64,000 nt of DNA from contig CANTFL010000059.1 in the NCBI GenBank assembly GCA_947650285.1, positions 62,001 to 126,000 of the forward strand. Direction: 5' to 3'. Below the pieces are notes generated by a model, which was not told the DNA's origin, ran no database searches, and saw only the letters and a list, made by a program, of their open reading frames with translations. The position numbers were made by a program, and so were the translations under genes. Source of the stretch: Hyaloperonospora brassicae (taxonomy: Eukaryota; Oomycota; Peronosporomycetes; Peronosporales; Peronosporaceae). Below, in pieces: positions 1 to 12,973 of the stretch. Every line of letters begins with the position of its first letter. The first letter of the stretch is position 1.

Positions 1-2699
1 ATGGACAAAGTACAGGTGGCTCATTAGGATATCTACCGATTATGTGGGTAAGACTTGTCCCGATACAATTAGATTTGGCTAATGGAGCGTAATCATGGCA
101 GTTTGGTAGAAACAATCTACCCTTTAGTTTCTATACCGTCGGCAGAGGGCATGTACTGACAGTACGGTCGGAGACTCCTCGCAGAAATGCAGCATGCGTG
201 CGTAACTACGTGGAAGCTCAATCATATATGTGTTGCCTATACGACGTGTTGGGCATTCATGAATATCTGTATACATAATTCACCACAAGTTCAGGTCGAT
301 TTAACTTCGATTTGGACACTTTGAGACTTATGCGGGCATTTTTAAATTATTACCAGCGAAACAGCGTTTGCGAGATCATACTTGTCAGCGATTCCTTTTG
401 CCAATGCACCGATTCCATGATCAATCCTTGAATGAAAACCGACCGATACTTCTTGTGTCAGCAGGATTTTCCCATTTTCTCGTCTATTTACTACCAGTGC
501 GTCTTATGCGTACTACGAAAACGTTTTCACTTTAGGCGGAGGTGCAATCGGCCTCACTCACATGGGTATCGGGTATGATATGTGCACTAAATTGTCATAA
601 TCATTTGAGCTAGCAATATCTTCATTGCTATTACTGGATTAGTCTGCTTCGGTGTCATTATAATACACCGGTAATCTCTATGTACTCGTTAAAGTTGGAG
701 CGTAATGAGCAAGCAATCGACTGGAATATGCTTGAACGAGTCCCTAATCCCCCAAAATAAAGTCATACTCTTACAAATCATGGGCGCGCGTATCGTAAAA
801 TAAGTATAAAGAACGGTGTTTGAGTGGTTAACGCATGCAACAATTCGATTATATAGAAGATCGGCGTTTACAAAAATTACTACAGCTCGTAAATGAATGA
901 ATGCATTCGTAAGAACAGTGTTGGAGCGTAAATGTAGTTTTATTGTAGCAGTAATATGCCTTAGTAGTTTGTAAAGAGCCTTAGTTCTGATGTCCCACAT
1001 GGAAATCTATGTGTCATCTCTAAAGTCTTGTTCCTACCACCATATGTAATTTAATCATCATCGAGTGGTAATTAGGTGGAAATTATACATTTGTAACATC
1101 ATGCATATATACGGTGCACAATATCAATAAATTCTCCTCGAGAACAAGGTGAGCGCGTTTCTACTGACCATCTGTACCCGAATGTTAAGAAGTTGACATT
1201 TAATCGTGTTTAAAAAAAGGAACACAGATACCAAAATTCGCCGCGAACCGAGGGTCTCAATCTCATGCGAATCCACGATGCGTCCATGAAATCGAAAGAC
1301 GGGTAAAATAGGGGTAAGGCCATATCCCTATTCTGTGACCGACACCGGTATTGCAGCAAGACGTACTAGATTGATATATTTGTTAATGGAAAAAATAGTA
1401 CTAGTATTTGTGACCGTCTTTAAAACCTTCGAGCCAAAATACATTGAGAATACATTTCAGCACTTTAACATGAGTAGTAGACGATGATCCGGGCACGGGT
1501 CAAGTAGTATGATAAAACCGTTCAAAATCTCTCAAATTTCATTATCATTTCGTACAAACGATAATGATGTGGCCAGTACAAATTTTGCCTGACCGTGGAA
1601 AAAGCCTTTCCACGTTCACAAATTCTGGCGTTGTTGGCGCATCATTACCACTCATACATGATCCGCAGTCGCATATCATAATGAGTGGGATTTAAGACAC
1701 GCGGTGCGTTGCAAAAGACAGATTCATTGTACTTCAGTGATCGGGGATGTAAGTAGGTTTAATGAAGACCGATACTTCACTGGCGATCGTTAAAAAACCT
1801 TGTGATAGTCCAAACGGTAATACAACAGAATCCTACGTTCAGTATCTTGTGCTTAAGCCTTTATCTCATCATCGAGCAGACTCCGTGATAGAACAAACTC
1901 TATTAGATTTGCAAAAGTGAAATTATTCTAAAGTTGGGCTGCGCAGCCAGATCGAAATCAGGACAATTCGAAATCGCATTAGCGACGAAATTCACCACTG
2001 TTCTATGCACGTGCAAAATATTATCACCGAAAAAGTACAGCAACCTCGACACTATTTACGAGAGGTGGAGATAATGAGGCCATTTAAGGGATCGTGATTT
2101 CCATATACAATATACTGCTTATAGCATCAGATATGGACGTGAAGCTTAGCCAGTGCATACTTCAAGGCAAGGATTTCCTAGTCATGTTCTAGGTAAATAA
2201 GCTAAAGTAATTGCAGCTGACGCACTTTGCGGTGTCTGTATCGTATTTCATATGTGAACAGCTGATTGCGAAATCGCTGACGTTACCGATTGCATAAAAT
2301 AGTCTGTTTTGGTCTGCAATTGACAATACAGGCAATTGTATCAAAATTTGATTACAGCTCTGAAGAAGTAAAAAAACTTAGCACTCCAAAACTTCTTCTT
2401 TTTAATTTTGTAATTAGCGATTTAGATGAAAGTACATCTCGGCGTGTCTGCACGAGTATTGTGCAAGTTTTGCCTTCAAGACATTCGAGTTCAATGTCAG
2501 TAAAGATCTACTGGCACTGGATAGTTCGTGATCACCTTGATCTTCTTATATACAAGGAGAAACGCCGTTTTAACGATCTATGTATCCAAGAAGTAGTAAT
2601 TCGCTGGATATAATTATGCATTTTTTGTTATTAGCGTACAACTTATGCTTGAGCGTAAGTGCAAGAAATTTCGAAGCATGTAAACTTAGATGCTTGTGT
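1..2699. other. AT-rich stretch without a recognisable gene
   Basis: All frames are broken by frequent stops. The longest open stretches (103 and 107 codons near 689-1000 and 2290-2613) have low-complexity AT-driven composition and no motif I recognise. I see no tRNA, rRNA or clear repeat structure. Given the neighbouring LTR and Gypsy relics it is most likely old, mutated repeat DNA. Confidence 0.6.
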
Positions 2700-3699
2700 G
2701 GCAAAGTGATCACGAGGTTTTCACGTTAAGTTGGTCTTGAAGGAGCACAGATAGCCAGCGTCAGCTAAGTCCGAATTGGCTCTTATTGGTGGATGCGAGC
2801 TGGGACGGGTGGCTCACGATCGAATGCCCAAAATCAGCAGATCGCAAAATCGTTGGTGGCAAGGTCGGAAAATTGTTTGTATGTTTGTACCAGGACGATT
2901 ACGCAATCGAAGATGGATTTTAACGATAATCGCGATCCCAACACGAGATTGCGAACCTGGAAACACGAGATTGCGAACCTGGAGACAGCTGCGTATTAAT
3001 CGGATGTGGATCCCGTCGAAGTTCAAGAGAGAGAGAGTAATTGGTGTAGACTAAATACGTACACAGGTACGATCTTCTAGAGAGGGAGACGCGTGGCCGT
3101 GAAAGTTCGTATTACAGATAAATCTATTGATGTGTTAGTTTTTGTTGGCTTTGATCGGTCAACATTGAACAGAGTTGAATTTGCTTTTGAAGTAAACGTG
3201 TCGACTTTTCCTCCGGGTTGTAGTAATGGTCCTCCGACGTCAAGAAAAGTTACATGCTTCAATATTGTGATATCCCTGGATTGTTAGGCTAGGGATCAAT
3301 AACTCTCAAAGCACCCCCAACTGCGATTAGAAGCAGCAAACAAGTTAAGGCGAAGGACGCATGATCGCGAGACGGCTCAAGTGGTCAGAAGGCGCGCAAA
3401 TCAAGCATCAACGTTGGTAGAGGCGATCTGTACCAGATCAGAGCAACTAAGATAGAGACCCACCCACGATATACGCAATCGTGTGAAAATTTCCAGGCGA
3501 TAGCCCCAATATTAATTACGGTTAAGTTCGGCATCGACTCAAGCCATCCTGGAAGAGAGCAACCCCCTCAACTACGGGTACACAAGGTGAGCGAAGTTTA
3601 CAGCACGAAATCGGAGTACCCCCTACGTTAGTAAGTCATCTGGGCTTCATCGGAGAGTTAAAATCGACTACTCAAACGAGCGATTGCCACTCCACCACA
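2700..3699 (+). mobile_element. LTR relic, family A (solo or truncated)
   Basis: This stretch aligns by eye along most of its length with 22140-23142 in the same orientation. Shared blocks include GAGCTGGGACGGGTGG, GATCGCGAGACGGCTCAAGT and GGGTACACAAGGTGA. It also aligns with the reverse complement of the LTRs of the Chronos-like element at 25024-25616 and 37091-37685. It ends in CCACCACA, the reverse complement of the TGTGGTGG that opens the 25024 copy. No coding region adjoins it in the same sense, so it is a solo or orphan LTR. A 22-base direct repeat lies near 2941-2985. Confidence 0.6.
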
Positions 3700-3779
3700 C
3701 TTGTGCATAAGTGTAAGAACGTTCCGGACGTGATTTAGTTGCTTGATCATAAAAGAAAGAAAGTTCCGGGCGTGCATAT

Positions 3780-6752
3780 AGACGTTTCACCCATCGATAT
3801 TTTCGTTCATAGCCCGGATATGAACTAGCACGTCGTCGATGTAGATCGGTGCGAACATCTCACAAATCTCAACAGACTTGTCACACATTTATATTAGGCG
3901 TTTCAGGGGCATTACTTGGTACTTATGGCATAACTATTAACTTTAATAGCATGCCGCTGAAGCTGCTCACTGCCGTTTTCGGGATGCCCTGTTTACGAAA
4001 TAGGATATTATAGAAGCATATCCATCCAATCTATGAACAAGAGATGGCACTCTTTGACATATCACCACTAATTACATATTTTCTCGGTATCGGCGTCGGA
4101 GTCGGCACCGATGCATGAATAAACATTTCGTGTAAAATACTCCATCCTTTCGTGGCATTAGTCATACATATAGTCGGATAGTGAGTGGGAAATTGACTTG
4201 CCAGATGCACCACTGATGAGCCCCCGGCAGAGAATTTGTCAGTTGCATTTTTTTCACGAGGCAGTATCCACTAATTTAAAACAGTACTTCCAATCGGGTT
4301 TCAATTATATTATTTATCAAAATACTCTATCCTTTAGGCAACTCTTAGAGCAAAGATTAATATATCCTTCGATTCGATCACATCTTTATATTAAGTTCTC
4401 CTTGAGCGACTTGAGGATAAGACGTGTATCACTCATTCCGATGTCTTTTATCATAAAAATTTCTTTCATCGATGAGCTGCTGAGATCAAAATTAATCTCT
4501 GCAAATATCACCGCCGATCTTATATCGATAGCGTACTCATCTTCTGCGACGAATGCGCAGATCTACTCGAGTTCTCCACAAAGAAATTATTGCAGGAACC
4601 GTTTAGGTATAGCTTTGTCAATTGTGATACCCTCAAAGTTTAAGTCGGGGGTGTCAGCAGATCAAAAAAACAAGCACCTGCATTATAATTGTCATTTTAA
4701 ATCATGTAATGTCTCGGAGATGTCCTATGAACTTAATTCTTGAAGTTGTTGGGTAATTATTTCGTCATCATCATCTAGCTGTGGTAGCGATACACCATAC
4801 ACTTCCTCAACGTTCGAATCTTCACCCGAGCTGATAATGGTTATGTAAACGTGTGCATACTGCCTTAGTAAATATGCCTGCCATACACGCCCGCATGCCC
4901 CAGTTCTAGCGACTTATTCAAATATAAATTGTCAGCGCTGTCTGACTTTCAACATCCGCCGAAGTCTTGCTTTACAGTGTAATAGTCAACTACACCGAGG
5001 TCTTTCAAGGTCAATGTAACGGGCGAACTACGCGAGAAGACCTTGAACAAATATTATAATAATCAAACGCTTGTGAGAACTTCAAGACTTACATCAGATG
5101 GCCATCGTCGAACAAGTTTCTAACCATCTCTAGGAACGACGCTATCAGCTTATTTTTACATCGTATCGTTTGGGTAGGGGTAGACATATGATGAAAACGG
5201 ATTGGTCATCCGAAATTATTGAGATGTATAAATCATTACAATGTTCAACTTTAAAGAGATTAGTGAGCTTCCACTACACCTTTCTGAATGTTTACTGATA
5301 GCCTTTATCAAGCTTATCATCATACTTGATGAAGAAGTCTCGCGCATACAAAAATCTATGCCTACACTTCTCTAGTGACTGGCGTAGCATACATTCGCAT
5401 GCGTTTACTTGTGTGCAACTGACATGTCTTTCGCCACTTAGAACTTTAAGGTGATGAGGGATAACTGATCAACAGGACCAGCACCACACAGTGAACATGT
5501 GTTGGTAGCAAACTTTATCAAGATGCTTGCGAATTTCTCTTGAAGTTGCTGGATCAGCAGGGCGCCCCGCTAACACTGACCTCAACCGTATTTCGACGGT
5601 CCTCCTCGTTGTTGCGATCCCTCAACAGCGTCGGAATCGCGTCTTGAGACATTCTTGGCCGGTGGAAAGTCGTTACATACTTGTGTACTTAACACTGGTC
5701 TATGAGCAGTGTGCTCATTGAGGCAATTCCCTTATTTTTGACAACGATTGCACTTCTACAATCGTTGATACCCTGAAGTGCGGGTACGCTTGCTCTCCAA
5801 GTAAGAGAGGTCCATTGGTTCCGGACCTTCGTTTTCCTTTTGTCACGCAGGACAGTAGGTACTTGAACTAGTATGTGTATGTATCAACTGAAACCTTTCT
5901 GTTCCCTCAACCGCTTCATCTATCCATTCCGCTTTCAAGCGGAACAGGTGGGTCTTGACGGGACCTTCCGTAAACCCTGAATGAACACATTAATCTCTGT
6001 GTGCTCGTCTATCGGGTAGGCAGTAATGCAACTCATAAGATATCGGATGCACTGCGCTTAAGAGTGCACATCGTGTTTACCATGTTTAAGTTTCACAAGC
6101 TTAGCACGAGTTTGGAACTAGGCTTGTGGCGGCTAGAACATTCATCCAAGCCGGAAATTGATTGATTCAACGACTTGAGCGAATACGGAAATTACTGCTT
6201 GAGACTTAAGGCCCAAGTCTTTGCACGCCCTGTCAAGTTCTATTGATCAAATGCAATTTGCATTTGATCATCTTCGAAAGGACAAGCTCAATGGCGTCGT
6301 CTAGATCGACGAACCATTTAACTCGGAAGTCATCCACGTATACTCTAAAAAGGGATGTCTATCTTCAAGAAATTGGGTCGACGCGCGTGCGTCGGTACGG
6401 GAACATCAGCATGAGCCTGCTATTGCCTTAACAGCTAAGATTGTCGAGCATCAAGTTCTCTTGAGTGATCGGCCTGTTGAGAGCCTTGCTGGCAAGCAAG
6501 TCCACTTATTCGATCCGACGACAAGAGCGTTCTGGATGAACTTGGCTATTGCGGCATGTTGTTGGTCACTGTCAAGAGCGTCCAACATGACACTTATGGC
6601 GGTTTCGCCAACGGAAGATCACCTAATATATACCGCACTCTATTCGGTAGAACTTTAAAAGGGTAAAGCCTTCACGCTTGGCGTGAATGATTTACTCTTT
6701 ATCCAATATATTGTGTTGGATAAAGTGTTAAACGGACCGCGGAGTGCTACCA
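3780..6752 (-). mobile_element. Decayed Ty3/Gypsy element (family B): gag and RT relics
   Basis: On the minus strand, 3810-3862 encodes a reverse-transcriptase catalytic block, APIYIDDVLVHIRA; the YIDD codons are at 3832-3843. Just upstream are remnants of the preceding RT motif (VMP...SNAPET). Further 5' on the minus strand, about 6180-6400 translates to a gag-like stretch (VKWFVDLDDAIEL). This aligns with RWFVEVDGAIEA in the better preserved family-B gag at 38384-38992. The order gag then RT, reading leftwards from the LTR at 6755-7277, fits a minus-strand Gypsy element. Stops and frameshifts are frequent, so it is inactive. The 181-codon plus-strand ORF at 4198-4743 lies opposite this region and is probably not a gene. 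Confidence 0.6.
6744..6752 (-). other. Candidate tRNA primer-binding site of family-B element
   Basis: Read on the minus strand, the LTR end is followed after two bases by TGGTAGCAC. The same nine bases follow the LTR at 39225 (39214-39222). A start of TGG, complementary to tRNA CCA ends, is expected of a primer-binding site. The first eight bases match the complement of eukaryotic initiator tRNA-Met 3' ends as I remember them (inference). Confidence 0.5.
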
Positions 6753-6754
6753 GG

Positions 6755-7277
6755 TGTAATGTGGCACGCTTGTACCGATTACTGGCAAGACCTTGTTTGT
6801 TACTTATTACAAGGGTGCGTGCTTCCGAAAGTCACACACACGTGAACAAGAGAATCTCGAGGTAGAGAACATAGCTAAGGAAGCTCTGAGTAGGAAGAAA
6901 TGTAGAATTTTGTATTTAGTATAGTTGTGTTTCTTTTGATCAATTCTTTTTGTCTTGCTTTAACTTTATTTAAGTACAATCTTCTATGTTGATTTACCAC
7001 TTACCACCCATTGCGCGCGTCTAGCAGTGATTGGTGTTTAATTTGATTGATTAGAGGGTCCACATCAACCATTTAGTGGAGCAGCCAAAGAAATTACCCT
7101 CAAAGGTATATTTCATCAATCTTTTCTCAGCCAGATAATATTGCTGAATACTATCAAGTAAGATAATATTCACATTGTTGTAGATAAAGTATCGATGACA
7201 TATAACGGACTCAACAGTTACAAATCTGATTGAACCAATCTAGTGTCAATGAGATGTAACGGGCTCACCCTGTTCCA
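6755..7277 (-). repeat. LTR of family B (5' LTR of the relic)
   Basis: It starts TGTAATG and ends near a block reading TGTAACGGGCTCACCCTG, matching the LTRs at 39225-39667 and 41853-42321 (TGTAACGGGG...CCCCGTTACA). A CACCCATTGCGCGCGTC block with a downstream ATTGGTG is conserved in all three. A second end-like motif (ATAACGGACTCAACAGTTACA) about 55 bases earlier makes the right border uncertain. The candidate primer-binding site is adjacent on the minus strand, so this is the 5' LTR of a minus-strand element. Confidence 0.65.
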
Positions 7278-9635
7278 GGTAGAGTGTCTATACTGTTATT
7301 AGCGCAATCGCCCGGTGCTCATTAGTGTTGTAATACCGTTGGCAATCTTTTCTAGTATGATCGTCTCGAGATAAAGTTGTACCCGTGCCGAGCACGCTTT
7401 GTAATTGTTATCGTGCATGCAGCCACAAATTATAGGTAGCCTTGTTCTTCGAAGTAGAATTTGAAAACAGCATTCGGATTGATTATCACAATTGTCATTC
7501 CATGTAAAACATACGTTTGTGCTTTTACTGGCCATTAGAGACCTCCATGCCGTCTACGAGTCCCATTTGCCGTGGTTGGGTTGGGCAAATTGATCAACGA
7601 AGGTTATGTCAAGCAGAAACATCAAGTTGCTTCCACCGATATTTTTGCTTGAGCTATATCCAATATGCCTCTTGCTGATGTGAAGCAAGTTGGCTGAGCA
7701 AAGATGCGCGGCTCGCGTATGATGTTCGCGACATCCAACATTAATTCACTTGCATATGCAGAGCGTCCAAGGCCTTCGTTGTACGGCGAGCACTGTTTCT
7801 CTAGCCAATAATGAGTTTTCGTATAATGTGCCATTGTGTAGGGCTGGAAAAGCTATGACTAGCCTCGTTCGTTGAGCAGAAACCTTCATCAAATCATCAC
7901 ACCACCACGATCATGTATACAGTGTACGCACATTACCGTGCGCAACTGATATGCGCATACGGCAATCGAAATAATGCGATGTGTGGAACGAGCATTATAG
8001 TTGCTCGGCCAAACATCTGGCGACGTATTCGCAAAACAGCACACTTGTCATATTGATGAACACTGAGACAAAACTACCACCGGAAAAGATGTGAGCGCTC
8101 TCCACTGTGCACTGACAGTTGCCTCTTAAGACTTTTTCCTGTTTGACCGAGCAGCCTTCCATCATCACCATTGCATGTAATGTGCCAGTCGCTGGACAGT
8201 AGCATACCGAGAGCAGCCAAACGACGTGTTCAACTAGGATCAAAGTATGTCTACGATATACGTAGACCTTCGTTCGAACGTTTCGTATAAGCATCGCGAC
8301 AAGACGATGCTTACACGACGTCTTGCTTTTCCATTGCAAAAATTCAGCCGTCGTCTCTACGGAGGGATGTACTAACTCGATGTCTTAGCCTCGGGTGCGA
8401 AATAACACTTGTACGTACAGTCGGACCATTCAAGGTACAAGCTTGCGCATCTCGATCAATATTTGGATCTGCTTCGAAACGAGCAAAAGTGTGGCAAAAT
8501 CGCTAGAAGTGACTGCAGTAGGTGTTGGAAACTGCAAGGATGCTTCTGTTCGAGAACAAAGTGGAATTTGTGCGAGAGCTTACATGCATCGCAGACTATC
8601 CGAGACGTACCACGAAATATTGATGGGGGATCCCCATACATGCACTGCAACCACATCGGTGTTGTTGTCATTACCTACACTGCGAAACATCGACCTTGTG
8701 CTAGTCTCACATTCATCACACGCCATTTTCCAGATGAAGGGTTGTCCGCAGCGTGAACAGAGACGACGCACTGCCAGATGTGTTGATCTACTTGTCTTTG
8801 CATCTCACATTATTGTCTGATTGCCGGTCGACGAAGACACCGGCGTTACAAACTGATACTTCTCCTCGATGTGCTGATGAAGTAATGAAGCGTCGCTGTG
8901 TCGCAACGTGTCGCATGGACAGGCTCTGATCGTATCATACGGGCTTTGTTGCCCGAGAAACGACCCGATGCTGCCGGTGGAAGCTGCAAGACAAAACTAC
9001 CGTCAGTGCTTTGACAAAAGTCTGCGCTCCTGTCTGTGCCAAGCAAAGTAAAGCTGGATAGTGCGCACCTGTGAGTGGCGTGCCAAGCAGAAATCCGGGA
9101 GGACAATGTCCGAGACAGAGTTCTGCTCACTTTGGCATGGGGCAAGAGGGTACCGCTGCATTTGTGAGTCAAGTAAGGAGGATCATCGAAAGTCGAGCCC
9201 AACAAAGCTGCCAAAACTGCTCTGTTCATGAGCTAGAGAGCCCAGTGGGGTCTTTGAGTGCAGACTCGAATTCCATCGAGAGAACGACAAGAGAAACAAA
9301 ATGGTGACTCGCTATGTTTTATCAAAGTGCTACGTCGAGTTGAGACTTCTTCATACAAGAAGATGCAGACTACGGTCATTCGTTCATCAGAGGTGCCAAT
9401 TCGTGCGCTCAATGTTCGCGAGTACGTCCATTCTTCCTGTGGTCAGTACAATGTGACGGTAAAAGGTGTCAGTAGGTTTGTCTAATGTTCGAGCACGAAG
9501 AGAGATGTTGTACCTGTACGAATTTATACCCGGCGACAAGCGTCTACCTCTTTGCGCAAGATATCGACTCTCACGACCACGCGACCACAGCACTAACTAA
9601 CGTCTTCATCCTGCCGAACAAAGTCCGACGGCAGC
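7278..9635. other. Gene-poor stretch upstream of the chromatin gene
   Basis: No confident gene. From about 8000 the base composition becomes less AT-rich. Minus-strand ORFs at 7995-8339, 8580-8771 and 8846-9229 contain cysteine pairs (CSRCGQPF, ACDECE) that could be relics of a zinc-binding protein. The frames do not join through plausible splice sites, and I recognise no family. The last 300 bases probably hold the promoter and 5' leader of the PHD-bromodomain gene. Confidence 0.4.
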
Positions 9636-12600
9636 ATGTACCATGGCACGCCTCAGGACCACGGGGACAAGGTGCGGCCTCCCTGTGCCTCCCTCCTCTT
9701 CTTCCTCGTCTCCTCCTCCTTCCTTTCTTTCTGACATTTGCTTTTTGTGCGCCTGCTGTATAGAAGCGACAGCGGCTGACCAATGAATTGTGGATGGAAG
9801 CTATCATGAACAAGAGCAAGACACCTGAGGGCTTCATGTCTGCATCCACCACCACATCCAGCGGCGTAACGACGCCCTCTACGTCTTCAGCTGTGAATGG
9901 GGAAGAACGGGTGGTTGCGGCACCCAGTTGGGAGGCACCGACGTCCCAGATGTCGATGGCGCAGCAGCAATTCGCGACGGGATATCAAGAGAGACCGACT
10001 GAGCGCTCTAACCGGTACCAGGGAAGAACACCGGAGATCTTTTCACAATCCGTGCAAGACATACCAATGGAAACAGCGTATCAAACGAGGATAGTGAGTA
10101 CTCCGGTGGCTCCGGGATACGCAGCGAGAACTAATGTTGATGCGGGATACCACGGAAAACCCATCGACACTTCGATAACGTTTCCACGGCGATTAGTGCA
10201 ACCAGCAACAACGAATTATCAAGGGGAAACGACGATGGACGGTGGCACAGTCTACCAACGGAGAACAGCAGATGAAGCTGTGGTGCAATATCAAGACAGA
10301 ATGGGCGGCAGGGCTGCGTCCGAGTATGTAGGAAAGCCTGCAAATGAACCTGCTGGGCATCAAGGAAGAGCATCTGATGTATCCGTAGCTTATAAACCGG
10401 AGAAAGTCAGTCAAGACCTTACAGGTTATCAAAGTAAGACATTGGAGACCTCGACTGGCATGCTGCATCAGGAAAAAAGGACAGAAGCAAGGCTCGGCAA
10501 GCTGGCCGAGGGTTACAAGAAAGATCGGAAACTACCGCCGAGAGTGGAGGAGATGCTGAGAGAGCAGATGAATCTGGACGAATCTGTGCTGCATGATGCA
10601 TTTGCGGTGGCAATGGATGATTTGATTTTGGAACAAGAAGCCAACTTTGTGGCAAAGGGAGTGTGCCACTTGTGTGTAAGCAAGGTATACTTGCCCGTCG
10701 TAAATTTTTGTCCACATGCAGACGAAAACCACTCGCTGTGTCGGGAACATCTGCGTAGTGTGTACAGGGTGCGTATGGAAGCGCTGTTCGTGGGCAAGAA
10801 CCGATCTGCACCCAATCGTCGCTTGCTGCGCTGTTTGGTGTGTACGCGCGGATGTCCGTGCACCCAGTGCACAGCAGAAAAGGAGAAAGATGTCCAGAAT
10901 TATAAGCGGTATCTTCTCGACACACTGCGTCGTTGCGGACATGGTCCAGAGAGTGCAGTGAAGGATCGCCAGGCGAGTGCCGCCAGTGCTTCACCAGCGC
11001 TCACGGGGCGATTGGCGTTTGGTCAAAGTGTGAGCAACAACGACGGCCGTCAATACGCTCAGTATGCGCCCACGCCCTTGCCAAAAGATTGTTTCTCTGT
11101 ACAAGGCAACGGCCTTCCTGCTCGGGGTTCATTGATGGAGACAGCAAATGAAGCATGCAAACTAACGGAGACCCATCGGTCCGACCTGAATCGGTGCCAA
11201 GAACGTGAGCGATGCGATCGTGAAGGATACGTCTCCAATGCACAGCTCTCCAGCATGCCGACTTCCAGCATTTATGCCTCTAGTATGCAATTATCCAGTT
11301 TGCAAACTTCTGGCCTGTCAGCTTCCAGCACGCGAATTTCTAGCTTGCAGGTTTCCAGCATACATGCGCCACAAAGTGATTCGACTCAGCAGGTTTCTAT
11401 GTCGAAACGAGCAGCTAGCAGTTTACCGTCTGATGTTCTCTCCATGACGGCTGACGGTGAGCAAAGTACTGATCGCCGGACTGCAGCTCGAGCCGCCCCG
11501 TCACGCATCCACCGAGGCTCGATGGAGTCGCCATCAGCAGCTACAGTTTTGAATTGTGCGGAGTCGGAGAAGTCTTTAGTTCAGCTTTTGAGCTCGTTGA
11601 ATCAAGGAAGAGCCCCCGCAAACTCTGCGGCTGTTGACGTTTCGAGTAAGGACAGTGCTTACAGTCGGAACGTCTTACACTACGACACGAATGAAAAAGC
11701 AGCCGATGACGAAGCTGTTGGAGACGCTTCAGGTGAAGGCAGTAAGAAGACGGAAGCATCTTTGCGAGTTGATTCCGCCTGCGGCATCTCGGACAATCGC
11801 CACCAATCGGAACATTCATACCATGATGAACCCTCGACTAGCTCAATGGCTACGGTCAAGAGCTCGTCTCGTGATCGCGTGAAGAATGATGGTCGGTCCA
11901 TCGAAGCGAGTAAATTAAGAAAGCGGAAGTCTGACGAGACCGACCGTGCGAACGGTGCAGGGCCACATGGCCAGTCAAACGTGGCATCCCGAGACTCGAC
12001 TCGGGTCGCGTATCGTGATGATAGTAGTGCTCCAGGTCAACAACATAGTGCTGGCGAGCGTCAACACAAGACGGGGACGAGGCCATCGTTAAGGCTGGAC
12101 GGCTGCGAGAAGGATAGCACTTCAAAGGCTGATTCGAACAAAAAGCACTCGTCACAGAAATCACCACCGCCTCCGCACCGTCGACCGGGGCGCCCGCGCA
12201 AAGCTTTAACTGATGCGAATGCTGCAGCACAAACAGAGAGAAGAGGGCAGCAAAACCGCAAAACCACCACTTCCATCAAAAGGGGAAGAGGCCGGCCCCC
12301 TAAGCGCGGCAAGCGAGCGAAAAGTGACGAAGATATGGAAGACGAGAATGGTAACGAAGAGCATGAAGAGGAGGAGAAAGATGAGGATGGCGCAGACAGC
12401 GAGTTAGACGCGAACTTAGACTATTGCGAGGTCTGTGAAGGCGCCGGCGATCTGGTCTGCTGCGACAAGTGCCCGCGTTCTTTCCACTTGAAGTGCCTGG
12501 ACATGACTGAGACTGATCTCCCGGAAGGCGATTGGCAGTGCAGCGAGTGCAAGAAGCCGTCGCGATTTGACGCGTATTCCGTTATGGTGGCTTCAGAGAG

Positions 12601-12973
12601 AACTGTTCTGGACAAGTGTCTGAAGATTGTGCAGTGCTTAAAGTCGCATCCATTCTCAAAGCAGTTCCTGTCGCCTGTGGAAAACGTTCCGATGTATACG
12701 CGGGTAGTGAAGCAGCCGATGGATTTATCTAAGATCGAGAGCAAGCTGAAGAAGGGTGCTTACATCGTGGATAGCAACACTGTAGCGGATGGCGTCGAAG
12801 AGTTGGATGCTACGCATTTTGCCAACGATATTCGACTGATGTGGTCAAACTGCAAGACTTTTAATGACGACGGATCGGGTATCACTCGGGCGGCTGATAT
12901 TCTGTCAGCTGGCTTTGAACGCCTGTACAAGGAATGCGTCGCACCACCATTGACTGCACAGGATGGATGTTGA
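9636..12973 (+). CDS. PHD finger-bromodomain chromatin protein with AT-hooks
   Basis: Predicted nuclear protein of about 1081 residues, likely a histone-mark reader bound to DNA. I place the start in a 12-codon first exon (9636-9671). An intron at 9672-9763 (GTGCGG...CTGTATAG, pyrimidine-rich) joins it in frame to the long exon at 9764. Domains in order: degenerate Tyr-Gln repeats (about residues 70-250); a cysteine cluster at about 311-387 (CHLC...CPH...CLVCTRGCPCTQC) resembling the zf-4CXXC_R1 type; a Ser/Thr-rich disordered region; AT-hooks RRPGRPRK (about 817) and KRGRGRPPKRG (about 851); an acidic run (about 868-893); a PHD finger (about 897-945, CEVCEGAGDLVCCDKCP...H..C...WQCSEC); a bromodomain (about 961-1070, with PMDLSKIESKL and the acetyl-lysine Asn in CKTFND). 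PHD plus bromodomain in tandem is typical of TIF1/BPTF-like readers. Confidence is high for the domains and moderate for the first exon. Confidence 0.9.

Noticed and set aside
4198..4743. 181-codon plus-strand ORF as a gene
   Set aside because: It lies opposite a minus-strand Gypsy pol relic, has no motif and has AT-driven composition.
8456..8771. Cysteine pairs on the minus strand as a FYVE or other zinc-finger gene
   Set aside because: The spacing does not fit a known finger, flanking frames do not join, and no start or splice sites are convincing.
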